Shown here piece by piece: positions 52,701-62,239 of a stretch of 64,000 nucleotides of DNA (the first letter of the stretch is position 1; each line of letters opens with the position of its first letter). The position numbers and the translations under genes are program-made. The DNA comes from Scatophagus argus (lineage: Eukaryota; Chordata; Actinopteri; Scatophagidae), in the NCBI RefSeq assembly GCF_020382885.2, contig NC_058512.1:5916802-5980801 (forward strand), given 5' to 3'. The notes beneath the pieces are model-generated. The model was not told where the DNA came from, made no database searches, and saw nothing but the letters and a program-made list of their open reading frames with translations.

Positions 52701-52791
52701 TCTCAGCACTCTGGCTGAGCACGGCCCAGACCTCCTCCTCCTGGAGCGGACCTCCTCGAACCTCCAAGGCTTCTGCCAGAGACACGTGCAT
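18337..52791 (-). CDS. ptpn13: Non-receptor tyrosine phosphatase type 13 (PTP-BAS/PTP-BL/FAP-1), with six PDZ domains
   Basis: Complete 2558-aa protein (human 2485) from 48 coding exons summing to 7677 nt. In order: 52677-52791, 49545-49711, 47631-47696, 46246-46431, 45834-45921, 42965-43597, 37741-37833, 36039-36162, 35120-35336, 34002-34076, 33732-33903, 33248-33398, 33017-33155, 32537-32689, 31866-32048, 31584-31746, 30395-30818, 29590-29696, 29026-29079, 28310-28399, 28036-28143, 27757-27888, 27197-27630, 26652-26768, 25259-25352, 25068-25153, 24809-24977, 24102-24316, 23904-24002, 23437-23819, 23185-23344, 22871-23026, 22408-22579, 22044-22254, 21819-21904, 21665-21726, 21171-21326, 20752-20917, 20472-20555, 20252-20349, 20097-20152, 19896-19993, 19616-19764, 19440-19530, 18990-19327, 18684-18899, 18525-18587, 18337-18414. 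Start [14 protein letters not shown] matches the human N-terminus. Layout: KIND 1-180, FERM 589-908, PDZ1-PDZ5, an extra PDZ6 at about 2029-2125, phosphatase about 2270-2550. In the family it is a submembranous scaffold that dephosphorylates signalling proteins; PDZ2 binds C-termini such as that of Fas. Exons 17/18 and 10/11 are the least certain junctions. Confidence 0.96.
20752..21326 (-). other. ptpn13: Additional (sixth) PDZ domain of PTPN13
   Basis: Exons 37 and 38, about residues 2029-2125, between PDZ5 and the phosphatase. It has a full PDZ signature: strand [10 protein letters not shown], carboxylate loop [40 protein letters not shown], helix B starting [11 protein letters not shown] with the class I histidine, and final strand [10 protein letters not shown]. 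The first exon is 156 nt, phase 0 at both ends, with the internal intron after GDRLLK; PDZ4 has the same exon length, phases and break (GDRMIM). The mammalian proteins have no PDZ here. Flanking exons keep frame, so it belongs to the transcript. Confidence 0.9.
22044..22579 (-). other. ptpn13: PTPN13 PDZ5
   Basis: End of exon 33 plus exon 34, about residues 1885-1979. Diverged carboxylate loop (EPLGLVLDGG), then [38 protein letters not shown] and a terminal strand LSIKATR. It aligns with human PDZ5 (ILPGSVA corresponds to the human INPRSVA region). Confidence 0.9.
22408..23026 (-). other. ptpn13: PTPN13 PDZ4
   Basis: Exon 32 and most of exon 33, about residues 1800-1885: [75 protein letters not shown]. 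Exon 32 is 156 nt in phase 0/0 with the next intron after GDRMIM, identical to the PDZ6 arrangement. Confidence 0.93.
23185..23819 (-). other. ptpn13: PTPN13 disordered linker between PDZ3 and PDZ4
   Basis: Exons 30 and 31, about residues 1619-1799. Serine-rich with [19 protein letters not shown], then a proline-rich stretch ([16 protein letters not shown]). The RDSYSDSS-type motif and length resemble the human linker; no folded domain is visible. The proline run could bind SH3 or WW partners (inference). Confidence 0.8.
23904..24316 (-). other. ptpn13: PTPN13 PDZ3
   Basis: Exons 28-29, about residues 1514-1610: [75 protein letters not shown]. Very close to human PDZ3. Confidence 0.93.
24797..24808. 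repeat. Short (GT)6 tract overlapping a PTPN13 splice donor
   Basis: In the minus-strand sense exon 27 ends ACACCAG and the intron starts GTGTGTGTGTGT; the donor GT is the first unit of the tandem repeat. Confidence 0.85.
24809..26768 (-). other. ptpn13: PTPN13 PDZ2
   Basis: Exons 24-27, about residues 1370-1470: [79 protein letters not shown]. In the family this is the domain that binds the Fas C-terminus and other class I ligands; the class I histidine (ATH) is kept. It is split by three introns. The 1.3-kb intron 25353-26651 holds a T15 run at 25960-25974 and nothing else I recognise. Confidence 0.94.
27197..27630 (-). other. ptpn13: PTPN13 linker exon between PDZ1 and PDZ2
   Basis: A single 434-nt exon (residues about 1214-1358), low complexity, with [23 protein letters not shown] and the acidic motif [17 protein letters not shown] that is strongly conserved in mammals. 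No folded domain is seen. The conserved acidic/serine motif may be a phosphorylation site (inference). Confidence 0.85.
27757..28399 (-). other. ptpn13: PTPN13 PDZ1
   Basis: Exons 20-22, about residues 1115-1205: [80 protein letters not shown]. Introns are in phase 1 within the GLGF loop and after KPG, a layout different from PDZ4/PDZ6. Confidence 0.94.
28803..28821. repeat. Poly-T tract (T19)
   Basis: Run of 19 T in the intron between PTPN13 exons 28310-28399 and 29026-29079. As A19 on the minus strand it could be a retroposon tail, but the flanking about 200 bp shows no clear A/B boxes. Confidence 0.85.
30072..30222 (-). other. ptpn13: Possible unused or degenerate PTPN13 exon
   Basis: An acceptor-like TTTATTAG precedes an open frame ([18 protein letters not shown]...TKVTKGG) of about 47 codons ending in a stop. 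Its serine-rich composition resembles the human segment just before the ESDSSSIED motif of exon 18. It cannot join exon 17 (phase 2 out) and exon 18 (phase 2 in) without breaking the frame, so it is left out of the gene model. Confidence 0.25.
31584..33903 (-). other. ptpn13: PTPN13 FERM domain
   Basis: Exons 11-16, about residues 589-908. Visible landmarks: lobe F1 [20 protein letters not shown] and [35 protein letters not shown]2 [45 protein letters not shown]3 [65 protein letters not shown]. Family role: binding to phosphoinositide membranes and submembranous cytoskeleton. All three lobes are complete. Confidence 0.95.
34002..35336 (-). other. ptpn13: PTPN13 pre-FERM coiled coil and linker exons
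   Basis: Exon 9 (35120-35336) encodes [20 protein letters not shown] followed by [19 protein letters not shown], a heptad-like helix predicted to form a coiled coil; exon 10 (34002-34076) carries [10 protein letters not shown], matching the human FFGPEFVKM motif just upstream of FERM. Phases 2-0-0 fit. The intervening intron holds no recognised feature. Confidence 0.85.
37264..37290. repeat. Perfect inverted repeat (13-bp arms, 1-nt centre)
   Basis: CAGAACCTCACAG, one C, then CTGTGAGGTTCTG. It lies in the PTPN13 intron between exons 36039-36162 and 37741-37833. Confidence 0.9.
40889..40922. repeat. (CA)n microsatellite with CG interruptions
   Basis: Alternating purine-pyrimidine run GCATGCGCGCGCACACACAC continuing to 40922. 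The mixed CG/CA alternation is a potential Z-DNA former. Confidence 0.85.
41501..41517. repeat. G17 homopolymer
   Basis: Seventeen consecutive G in a PTPN13 intron, flanked by A-rich DNA. In the transcript it is C17. Its length is likely to be unreliable in the assembly. Confidence 0.9.
43598..45833 (-). other. ptpn13: PTPN13 intron 5 (2.2 kb)
   Basis: Intron-like AT-rich sequence; I see no exon, repeat or RNA gene in it beyond short A runs. Confidence 0.5.
46432..49544 (-). other. ptpn13: PTPN13 introns 2 and 3
   Basis: Two introns (46432-47630, 47697-49544) with no recognisable element other than A/T runs. Confidence 0.5.
49712..52676 (-). other. ptpn13: PTPN13 intron between coding exons 1 and 2
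   Basis: About 3 kb. Apart from the Tc1-like fragment at 49774-50206 I see no exon or repeat. Confidence 0.55.
49774..50206 (+). mobile_element. Degenerate Tc1/mariner transposon fragment (teleost Tc1-like)
   Basis: Plus-strand sequence encodes broken pieces of a Tc1-type transposase C-terminal half: [20 protein letters not shown] followed by PDLNP, i.e. the region with the second catalytic Asp and its surrounding DLNP motif. The HLWDELE segment has become [11 protein letters not shown] through a small deletion, and the usual middle section before the WAKIP-like end is missing. The right end is the terminal sequence CAATACTTTTGTCTATATAG at about 50186-50205. The 5' part with the DNA-binding domain and left terminal repeat is absent. 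It sits in PTPN13 intron 1 (between coding exons 1 and 2), antisense to the gene, and is inactive. Confidence 0.85.
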
Positions 52792-54355
52792 CTTCCCTGT
52801 GCGAGCAGAGAAAGAGGACAACCGATTTACACCAGAAAGCGACCATACAGAAATAAGTCTTAACCATAATTTCCTGCTGCGTAAGAAGCCGATGGCACAA
52901 AGTCAAATCAGGCCAGAAATACACAGATAATCTGCACATCACATCTCCTCAGTTAGCAATATATACACCTTCTTAATTCAGTTTCCCAGGCAAGCCCTGA
53001 ATTTCGTTGACTGTGTCGGTTAAAAAAAAAATAAAAGTATAACGCAAGTCTAATCTTGTCAGAATCCACACCCTTCTTGTCCTGATTGGCTTGAGAGTCG
53101 GTGAAAAAAATAATTAGCCCATATTGCCATATCACAATAGCCCTCATGGATTTCACACTGGTCCTGATCAACATTTTTTCGCTCTCTCAAGCCCTCGGGC
53201 AAACTCCCACATCTTCTGAATGTAAGCCGTCTCATCACCCTCTGCAACCGAGGAGGCAGTGCGAGCACATGGTGCGTGCATGCACACACAAACACACACA
53301 CAGCTTTACTTGAGTTACAAGCAACAAAGTAGTAGCTTCTTAGTTGGAGCCTCAACCAGGACACTAATCTAGAAAAACAAAACACCTTTTTTGGTTTGGT
53401 CTCAAAGCTGCTTGCTTCTCTACAAATAAGCAGTAACATACACTTCTGTTTCCTGATTACATATGATAAAACTATAACTGGGTCAAGCTCAATAGTTTAT
53501 ACTATTTTGTGGACGCCAATATCACACAACAGCACATCTACGACTTACTTACATAACTTTGGTTTAAGACTGCACATTTCCCACAATGAGCTTTACCTGG
53601 GGGGAAAAACAGTGAATTCACTTATGTGACCCTGAGGCCAGTTGTCTTACAGGATTTGATCTGCATATGTTTTAAAGTAAAGCCACAAAGACATCTGTCT
53701 TTCTTTTTTTAATATTACAGTGTTCTTTCACAGCTGTAACTGTGTAAATTTGTGGGCTTAAAATGCCATGGGCCAGCCGAAAGTCAACCGTACGGGACCC
53801 TGAGTGAGAGAAATGACACATGTCAAGCTCATCCCTCTCCCTCTCTAACCATTTCTCTGTAAACCCACAGCTCCTGTGCTGCGCTGACAATGAGGTCTAA
53901 TCCTCTCAATCCATGACACGATACGATGCAAATACGAGCAAAACAGGAAGCTCCAGTTTCGACAGACTATTTCTGACTGAGCAGCAACTATTAACGCCTG
54001 CAGTACACATACCCTTTCGTACAACACATGTGGTACTACTGTAGAAGTGCATGCGTGGGAACATGGTGATTGCAAAAGAGCGCTGACTTAATTAGTACAG
54101 AGAAAAATATGGGAGTAAGGAAAGCTACAGCTTTGCATGACACACTAAATATTAAAAATGGTTAAAAAATAGTAAGAAATCATCATTTAACAGCACTGCC
54201 ATACTTATCCTTTGTTTGCTTTGATTACACTTAGTACTGGAAAAATCAGAATTTCACAATGGCGAGATAAGAAAGACTTCTCTAACCAAAGTAGGTGTGC
54301 TAAATTTTCTATTTCACAATAGTCTGTGAAGCAGATTTACGTTTTAAGATTATGG

Positions 54356-54420
54356 CCACTTCATCAAGATTTTATTTGTCACATGCTCACAGAATGTGCT
54401 CAGTGAAATGAAAGTATGTG
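54356..54420. repeat. Dispersed teleost repeat fragment
   Basis: ATCAAGATTTTATTTGTCAC followed by ATGC...AATGTGCTCAGTGAAATGAAA resembles a tail sequence found many times in fish genomes (TTTATTTGTCACATGC...GTGAAATG). Family not assigned; recognition is from memory. Confidence 0.4.
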
Positions 54421-57263
54421 AAACAAAGAATAACACGGGAAAAATAAAAATTAGAAATATAGAATATCGTACAAGTGTAATTTTTTCCCCCAGAATATAA
54501 AATTGTAAAATATACAACTGTCACAGTGGTAAAGCAAACTAATTTTGCACATGCTCAAGTGCATGGGAAAAGATTCACAGAGGACAATGTGCTAGACAAG
54601 ACTGAGGATATAATGACACATGCTGCTGTCAGAGGTAACTGAACCAAAATAGTCAGGGGGAAAAGAGCAAAAAAAGCCACACAAATAAAAAACAAGCACA
54701 GTCTTTGCCACAAGTCCTTCTGAACAGTATCATCACTTCACTTAAGAAGAATGTTGACGTGCTTTAACCACGTCACAACGACAGACCTGAGTTCTCTAAA
54801 TAGGACAACCAAAGTTAAGATTGATAGTAGTGAGAGCTGGTATCGTAGTGATTTAAAGTAATCTGTCTTCTATACGCTATAATCTGCCTAAAGACAAAAA
54901 AGATCACTCACTGTGGTTTCACTGCCCAGCCAGACAAATCTCAAATCTAGAAAACCACCGTTGAAAATAATGGTGGGAATCTATTGTTAGTTTTAACCTT
55001 TTTATTCCTCCTTGACTGAAAACAAATTCACATTTTCAGCGTTGACTTTATCTTCTGCTGTTTTGAACTTTTGCAGGCTATTTATCATTTTTTTGTGACA
55101 AACTTGAGCAAACCCACATTAAACACAGCACAGAGTAAACTTGGATTTACCAGATGACAACTTTCCCAATGAATTTTTTATAAAATCAAAAACACAAAGC
55201 AGATGAAAACACACACAAACAGGAAGGCATAATTCCTACGCGATATCAACCAAACATCTCAAGTCTGGGATGGGTACCAAAATACATGACAACACACTCG
55301 GTCGTCATTCATTTTTGGTAGAACCACCGTCCTCAAAAACCCTTCAGATAACTCTTCAAAACATTTTTTACAAACTTTTTTTCAAAGTAAAGTGAAACCA
55401 CAAAGCACGCCAGAACTGCAGACCTCACATCTGTGCCATAGAGACTGGCAGGTGTACAAATCTGGCAAAGAGAGACAAAAGAGCTTCACAGCACAGATGG
55501 CCGAACCTAATGTGTCAGACCACATTTGGATGTGTTTTCTGATGCTGCTGTATTGCAGTTTTGCTAACGGCAATACATCTGTGGGTTACTCGTGGATTTG
55601 GGCCTTTGGACTCAAGAGACTATGGTTTTGATTAACTTTTACATTTATTCATAAAGGTTCAAACTTCATAACTGATCTCAGCAACAGTCACCACACCACA
55701 ACTGAAGTGCTTGCTGAATGATCAGGCTGTGTGTGTTGAAACTCTCCTCCCCAACTCATTTCAGCATTAGAATCTGTGAAATTGTGCCATACAATTTCTT
55801 TAATCTGTAGAAACTGACAATCCTGTCATGCACTGACAGGACAGGTGAGAAATTAAGAAAAAGGACAGACAGACGAACATAACCATCTATAGAGCCATGT
55901 TGGTAGCTCAACATTTTAAAAAGAAGCAGCACACCATGGCACGCTTTGGCATTAGGAGCTAAATTTGAGTGTATCACTTAACCATAAACTCTTATATAGC
56001 ATAAACTGGGTCAGCAGTCTCATTAGTGGCTGAAATTAAAGTAACACTTGAAACGACGCCTTTTCTATGAATCCCAGTATGTGAAAGAGAGTTAATGAGA
56101 AGCATGTCACAGGCCTAAATGTTTATGCAGGAATGCAGGTTAACCATTCTAGTCAATGGGAGGCGTGAAGTCTGAGGCGAAGTGGGTTACTACCCATCTT
56201 GCTCATTACCCATGAGAATGGAGAGAGCGGGTGCTGTGAAGACTGATTGTTTTGCGGCCCTTGTTATTTCAACAGAGACCTACAGTGGAATGTTTTTTAT
56301 CCGCACTGAGGCTGCTGCTGCGCAGGCCAGCTCCTCTCACATTGGGCTATGGTCCTGCTCATTATTGAGGGGCTTAGGAGGCAGCGGCCCAAAACAGCGA
56401 GAGCAGACAGCCTTCACTACTTAAACGCCTCATTCTCTTTTTCTTTTTCAAACAGTGGGGATGTTTGTTCCCAGGTATTCCCACACTGTGGCTAGAAAGA
56501 AAAATCTAAACAAAGCTTCGTCTGCTGCCACTGCTATGTGTTTGAAAGTCTTGGCCACAGTCACAAGGACTTTAAAGAAAATAATCCTGGAAACGTGATA
56601 GTGCTCTTTACTCTGCACTTTAGGTGAAGCCTTTCCTCCACCTCCCACCTTCCTGTCAGGGGCACAGCTACAACCCATGAAATGGATTTGAAAACAATCC
56701 CTTGAAAAAAAAAATGCACATCAGTTGAGTAACTCATACCAAGAAGGTAATAAATAATCTTAGTTTATGCAATGTTTTTCCATTGCACATCCCTCTTTAT
56801 TTGCCAGAAACAAAAAGATAATAAAAATATGTACATCACTCATATCAATTATTTCCAACGGCGTAACTCGTAGCATAAGATATGAGAAGGAATTTGTTCA
56901 TATCCTCCAAACATCAGAACTGTGGCCTCAGCTGACAAAAGCATTGGAAGAAAAGCCGGTGAGAAGAGGTTCTCTGTGCCAACATTGAGGTGAAAATCTT
57001 CCTGAAGTCATTCATGCCAGGAAAATTCAACAACAAACTCTAAGTGAACTTCTGTTCCCAGAATCATACAGTTGCGTGCGCATGCTCACAGTTCAAATTC
57101 AAAACACACACGGGGTCTAGGAAGGCCTGGATCAGAACAACATGACATGACTGATGATGTAAGGACTAATGTTTTCAAAATGTATACCGCAAACCAAAAC
57201 CATATATTCTAATAAGCTGATTAAAGGCAAACTTAAGCTGTTTAAATGAAGAACACCCTCCTT

Positions 57264-57303
57264 CAGATAGATAGATACTTTATTGATCCCGAGGGAAATT
57301 CAA
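57264..57303 (-). mobile_element. 3' tail of a truncated non-LTR retrotransposon or SINE
   Basis: On the minus strand TTGAATTTCCCTCGGGATCA then ATAAAGTATCTATCTATCT: the same GAATTTCCC..GGGATCAATAAAG tail as at 14593-14677, here with a (TATC)n end. Only about 40 bp remain. Confidence 0.55.
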
Positions 57304-58593
57304 TAATAATTTAATTCTCATGAATATATCATACTTGATATATTTTTTCATTACTGCAAAACTGTGAGAGGAGCAGAGAGACAGTATTTCCAGTTGAGTC
57401 TTTCGAAATGTGTCTTGTGAATAAAACAGAGGCGGGAATACAACAGAAACGGTGACTCACCTAAATAAAAAGGGAAAAGCCCGGTGGCTGGTTTTCACTA
57501 ATCACAACTCACTTCTAATTTATCCAGTTAGGCAATAGGTTTTCCCAGATTGTCTCCCAGTGAGTTTAGCACAGGGCTGTTGATGGACACAACACTGGCT
57601 TGGTAACGTCCAGTAATGGACTGGTTTCTCTAACCAGTAAGCCACACTGGATGTTGGTGTTTTGTTTTTCAGCTCAGCCAGGGTCAGGAGCAGTCAGAAA
57701 GACAGCCATGACTATTCCATGATCATTATCAGCCCAGCTCTGGACCAACATCCCTCATTTCTCATTTTGGTCTCCACCTCATCCGCTCCATTTCTGCTAA
57801 TCACAGGGTTTCTGTGAGTACTGTGACATGCACAGCATGGTTTTGCAAAACCTCACACAACCCCCACCTCCTCCCCTTTTCCCAACTCACACACAAACCC
57901 AACCCACTGACTATTTTCCCCAGTTTTTTCCCTATGATGATGATGATGCTCACATCATCTCCATCCTATGTTTATCTCGCCCAGTCACAGAGCCTCCCCA
58001 CCTTTCTCCTCAGTCCTGAATGACACATCCAAAACCCCCATGATGACCTCTGACTTTGTGTTAACTTTACTACTTTTCTGTGCTAATGAAGGGGGAGGGG
58101 GTACAAACTGAGCTTCATACACCCCCTTATAAAACCTTCAGCCTGTGCTGACACAGGAGAAAATGATTGAGATGTTGAACATTTTCCAAAATAGCGCCGG
58201 TTAATAAAATTGAAAACAGTTAGCTAGCTCGACACTCTGTTATTATTTATAAATCGATGCCTCCTCCCTCCCAAACTTAAAATACAGTTAAGTGGTGTGA
58301 GATACGATGCCCCCATGGTCAGACATCAGTAGGAGCAGGTTTTGCTGTCACATTAGCACAACAGACAGCAATACTTTCACGGCAAGAGACAACAAATATC
58401 AACAGCCTGTTTACTAGCAAAAGAGAAGCTAGCTTACAACCATTTTTAGATAAAAGAAGCATCGGCGTCTGAGCCTCGCCACAACAGGCTCAGTTTTCAG
58501 TTTTCCCGGGGACAGTTGCTGCTAAAAATAGCAACTAACGCCACTAAGTTTTTTTCATCATCACAAACAGCTCTTAAATTGCTTGAAACTCAC

Positions 58594-58960
58594 CACGCCA
58601 GAAGAGCTACACAATCACTTGAGAGGGGAAAACTGTTCGTACTCCGGCGAGGCTATGAGTGCGCACACAAACGGGACCAGAGGCCATCCCATCCACAAAG
58701 CAACATCTCAAGTTGACTGTGCGGCGAGGCAGGCAACAGGTTTAACTTTCCACAGCGCATTCAGCTATTCAAAAAAAAAAGAAGAAGAAGAAGAAGAAAA
58801 GAAAAACAAAACAACAGATCTCTTCTTCGAAAACAGCTTCAGAAGTCGTGTTTGATGGCTTCCACACAGCATTGAGCTCCCCTCCAGCGTAGCCAAGTCA
58901 CCATTACTGCTGAGGAGCGGTGTAACCCCTCCTTTAGCCCCAGCTAAGCGTGGGCAGACT
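58594..58960 (-). other. ptpn13: Candidate PTPN13 non-coding leader exon and promoter-proximal region
   Basis: A strong donor on the minus strand, TGGCGTG|GTGAGTTTC (58594/58593), ends a locally CpG-richer stretch. It could splice to the acceptor at 52797/52796, which precedes the start codon. The transcription start is not determined; 58800-58960 is my estimate. A (GAA)n-like run lies at about 58779-58801. Confidence 0.45.
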
Positions 58961-58992
58961 GGGAGTAACCAGACACCTTACTGTGGCTGCCC

Positions 58993-58997
58993 ATTGG
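58993..58997 (-). promoter_or_regulatory. CCAAT box upstream of the PTPN13 leader exon
   Basis: Minus strand reads GAGCCAATGGGCAGCC, a good CCAAT context, shortly upstream of the candidate leader exon. Confidence 0.4.
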
Positions 58998-59868
58998 CTC
59001 TCTCTGCCGGGGGACTGTCATTTAACCGTCTCTATAGTGATACGCGCAACTGGAAGTAAAGTGTACAGTGAGTTTGAGGCCGACTTAGGGTCGTTTTAAT
59101 GCTTTATATGCAGCTCTCCTGCGTCTGTATTGGCAACGGACTCAAAAACGTATCGCTTAAATGCGCCAAAATCCGCTTCAACAGGGACCTGAGGTGTAGA
59201 TGTGGGTGTAAATCATACCAAATATTTTACTCAGAAACCATTTCACTCTGAGATCATGCACAAGCGGGAGACAACATGTATTTACGCAATTTAATATTAT
59301 TCAAAAGTTGAAAATCAGATTTAGTTGTGGCTTGAGTATCACGTCTGATGATGTCTCCTCCCACCTGGGATCATGTGAAGTAGCTGACATTTTGTAAACT
59401 CTATTTATTAACAAAAAAAAAAAATCAAGCTTAGCCTATATGTCTGCATTTCCCACAACATCAGAGTTGCTTGGGAGTCATCGAAGAAGTCAGGAAGCAA
59501 TTCACAGCTGAGTACTTCCTTCCTATATTACACTTAAGCTGCTCTTTTATGTTCCGTTTTCTGCCATCTAGTGGCTATTAGTAATCATTACATGCCGGAT
59601 TATATGAATGACTGCGACGAGAGGGTTATATGAGGGCCCCTCATAGGGTTATCTCTGCCTGTCACTGCAAGAATGCATGATTATTATCACCAAGAGACAA
59701 GACTGCATTACTTGATTAACATCATTCTTTCTTTTAGATTGAGATAGTTGATATTCTTTTTCGTTTAGCATGTTAGAAGCTGATGCCATAGCACACAATG
59801 TCAGCCCCACACTGTTGCATGCTTTCTCCACACAGAAGTCATATGGCTCTGATGTCACCTCTTGTTAC

Positions 59869-59893
59869 TGTGTGTGTGTGTGTGTGTGTGTGT
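59869..59893. repeat. (TG)n microsatellite
   Basis: Perfect TG repeat of about 12 units in the intergenic region. Confidence 0.92.
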
Positions 59894-60843
59894 ACATGCT
59901 TTTGCATAAGCATACAACATTTAGGATGTAAAATGGTAATGTGATATGGGGGTTATATTTCTGAATTAACAAATAAAAAATGAAAGGTGCTGTGTTCAAA
60001 GTCTCTTAATCTCGTTTATAATTTTGCTAATACTTTATTACAGAATTTTGATGTTTAAAGTAGGATTATGTCCAATTATTCCACTAAATGGTCATGTGGT
60101 ACACATTTAAGGTCCAGACATAGTGACTCTGTGCGACTGTTACTTATGACTTTCATCTAATCATCTTTCACTGAGGCCTATGTTGTTTTACAATCACAAA
60201 ATAGAACGTTCTTTAATATCACTGCTGAGTTAAGGCTTTGTTAAAGTTCAATGTTCAATTGGATTGTTGCTTTAGCATTAAGCAAAATCTAGCTACAAAG
60301 TCATGTGATGGATACCATTTTTGCTTCTTAACTTCATCTGGTATTCATTAACTCCTTGTCCAAACACTTGCAACTGGTCTCCACTCATGAACCAACACTC
60401 TTCTGACGCATTGAATTATCCTGTCTGATGCTGAATATGCATTATATCATGAGAGATAAGGAATAGTTCCATGGATGGGTGGCTTCAAGAAAGACTTAAT
60501 GGTTAGTAGGATAGGAGTTTTATTTCCATATCTCCTCCTCATTTCCAGGTTATGACATTTCCACAGAAAGGAGGAGAAGAGGAAGTGGAGTCACTGGGTA
60601 ATTTCAGGTCTTTTCCTTGGAACACTTGGTCAGCCTATTTTTTTTTCCACTTCTGGCAAGATTGGAGCTGCTGCTAGAGGGATCTGATAGCACTGTGTCC
60701 CCTTTTAGTCAAACCTTTTAGTCTTCATACATTACCTGAGGCAAAGAGACCACATCAGGAAACTGGTGGGGTTAACAGGGAATGGGTAAGTAATGTATCA
60801 TAAAGTGTAGTGATGGGTTCTGAAATGGAGATTTTTTTTTCCT

Positions 60844-61047
60844 ACCATCTATTTCTGTCAGTACTGTCCTTAATACCTCCTCATCAGTGCTGGTCTGAGC
60901 CCCAAGGGTGATTTGCACTGAAGCCTTGAAAGAGAGGCTATGCCTGTTCTGACAGTCTCGGAAATGTGGGGCACCTGGTAGACCGAAGGCATGTGGTTTG
61001 CTGACTGGTGAGTTTGGCCCATGGCTCCAGCTGGAGAACATTAAAAA
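60844..61047 (-). mobile_element. BEL/Pao-like LTR retrotransposon integrase fragment, degenerate
   Basis: Minus-strand reading contains FGLPGAPHF and TSTDEEVLRTVLTEIDG, which match the C-terminal integrase region of BEL/Pao elements (family pattern F.PPGAPHFGG..., then EEVL.TVL.EIEGILNS). Between them the usual GG.WER segment is altered and no upstream protease, RT or LTR is seen, so it is a short dead fragment. Assignment is from remembered motif patterns. Confidence 0.5.
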
Positions 61048-62130
61048 CTTTCCTGGAGCGCTTTTCCACCACCTTTGAAATTTGTTACTCAGTCTGCATA
61101 GAGTTAAAATAAAAATGTACCAAGTCTGGCAGTTAAGTATCAGAGATCCATCTGAAGTTAAGTAATACTTAAGGCTAATGTTTGTAGCTATGGTGTTCAT
61201 GCGTGTAAAGTTTTCTCAGATTGTGCCCCACTTTATGCATCCAAATCAGTCTGTCTTACATATAAAAAGCTGACTTCTGATTCTGTGCTTGAAACATCCT
61301 CTTGCTCTGATGATAGCTGAATTTAACACAGAGGTATCTTAGGTAAGATGACTTAACTGGTCACTGTATTTGTTGTTGGTAGAGGTGGCAAGAAACTTTA
61401 TACAAATACTGCTGGGTGGAATAACTAATGGGATATTGATGTATAATGTATTCTTTTTTTTATCACAGGAGGAGACTGTTGAAAACATCCAGTAACGGTA
61501 AAAAAAAGACCTAAATGGAGCGAGAAAGGCAGGTCTCATTTTGGAGTATAGATGCATCTTGATCCAAATTTAAAATCATGGCTGGGTCACTCTCATGTCT
61601 GTTATGTTTGAACTTAAGTCTGTTGGTTACAGTTGGCTGTGAGACAGTGGAGGCACAGGGTCCACTGGCTAAATGGCAATGCACCAGCTGCAGGCACAAC
61701 TGGCTTTTAAAGGGAAATGACACTCCTGATTGGTTAAAATTACTTAAGAGTCAAAATGCAGCCCCTGCTTTGTGCATTAAATTTGTGCTCAGATTATGTG
61801 CCCCGAACAAGCAAAAGGGGGGCTGGACACACCCTGAATGCACTTGCACCATGTGCAATATATCGTTTAAATTCCTCTCTGTAGGTTATGCATTAGATTT
61901 GCTTGTAATTAAATATGCTATATATTATCTGCAAATTTGTTTTGCCTTATTTCACTTTTAAATCCACAAATAGAGCAATTGTTTTTCGGCAAGCAACTGT
62001 TCACCGTTGGCTGAATTTGTTGGCCGGTGAGAGGAGGTGCATGTGGGCAGCTAAGTGAGACAAACCCAGCCGGCTCCATATTCTCATTGAGCCTCATGGT
62101 CGCCCTGGCGGGACGGTACCGGATGGGATC

Positions 62131-62221
62131 AGAGAGAGAGAGAGAGAGATGATCCCACACGCCCCTCCCATCCAGAGAGACAGCCTCCCGGTGATCTCTC
62201 TCTCTCTCTCTCTCTCTCTCT
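62131..62221. repeat. Paired (GA)n and (TC)n tracts
   Basis: (AG)n at 62131-62149 and (TC)n at about 62195-62221, separated by about 45 bp and mutually complementary, with further GAGA/GAGC repeats at 62381-62417. Confidence 0.9.
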
Positions 62222-62239
62222 GCTCGGGCTTTGACGTCA

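Larger units (their letters stand above)
46246..52791 (-). other. ptpn13: PTPN13 KIND domain
   Basis: Exons 1-4, residues 1-178: [101 protein letters not shown] and [13 protein letters not shown]. The KIND fold is a catalytically dead kinase C-lobe; here the APE-like motif TAPEV and the helix-F-like [12 protein letters not shown] are clear. The initiator ATG (52791) lies 5 nt after an acceptor (CGCACAG|GGAAG), so the leader is non-coding and spliced. Longer open frame upstream (MSSFSARTGK) is intron read-through. Confidence 0.95.
52797..58593 (-). other. ptpn13: PTPN13 5' intron (5.8 kb)
   Basis: Intron between the candidate leader exon and the exon with the start codon. It contains two dispersed-repeat tails (54356-54420 and 57264-57303) and otherwise nothing I recognise. 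Confidence 0.5.
59041..62040. other. Intergenic region between PTPN13 and the right-edge gene
   Basis: About 3 kb between two divergent promoters. It holds a (TG)n tract (59869-59893), a BEL/Pao-like fragment (60844-61047) and otherwise AT-rich unassigned DNA. An open frame at 61578-61961 begins with a hydrophobic stretch, but has no splice or family support. Confidence 0.45.

Noticed and set aside
52792..52821. Longer PTPN13 N-terminus (MSSFSARTGK before MHVSL)
   Set aside because: A clear acceptor (CGCACAG|GGAAGATG) lies between the two ATGs, and [11 protein letters not shown] matches the known N-terminus.
61578..61961. A 127-aa plus-strand frame beginning with a hydrophobic, signal-like stretch
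   Set aside because: No domain, promoter, or splice support. The surrounding sequence looks like dispersed-repeat DNA, so it is not called a gene.
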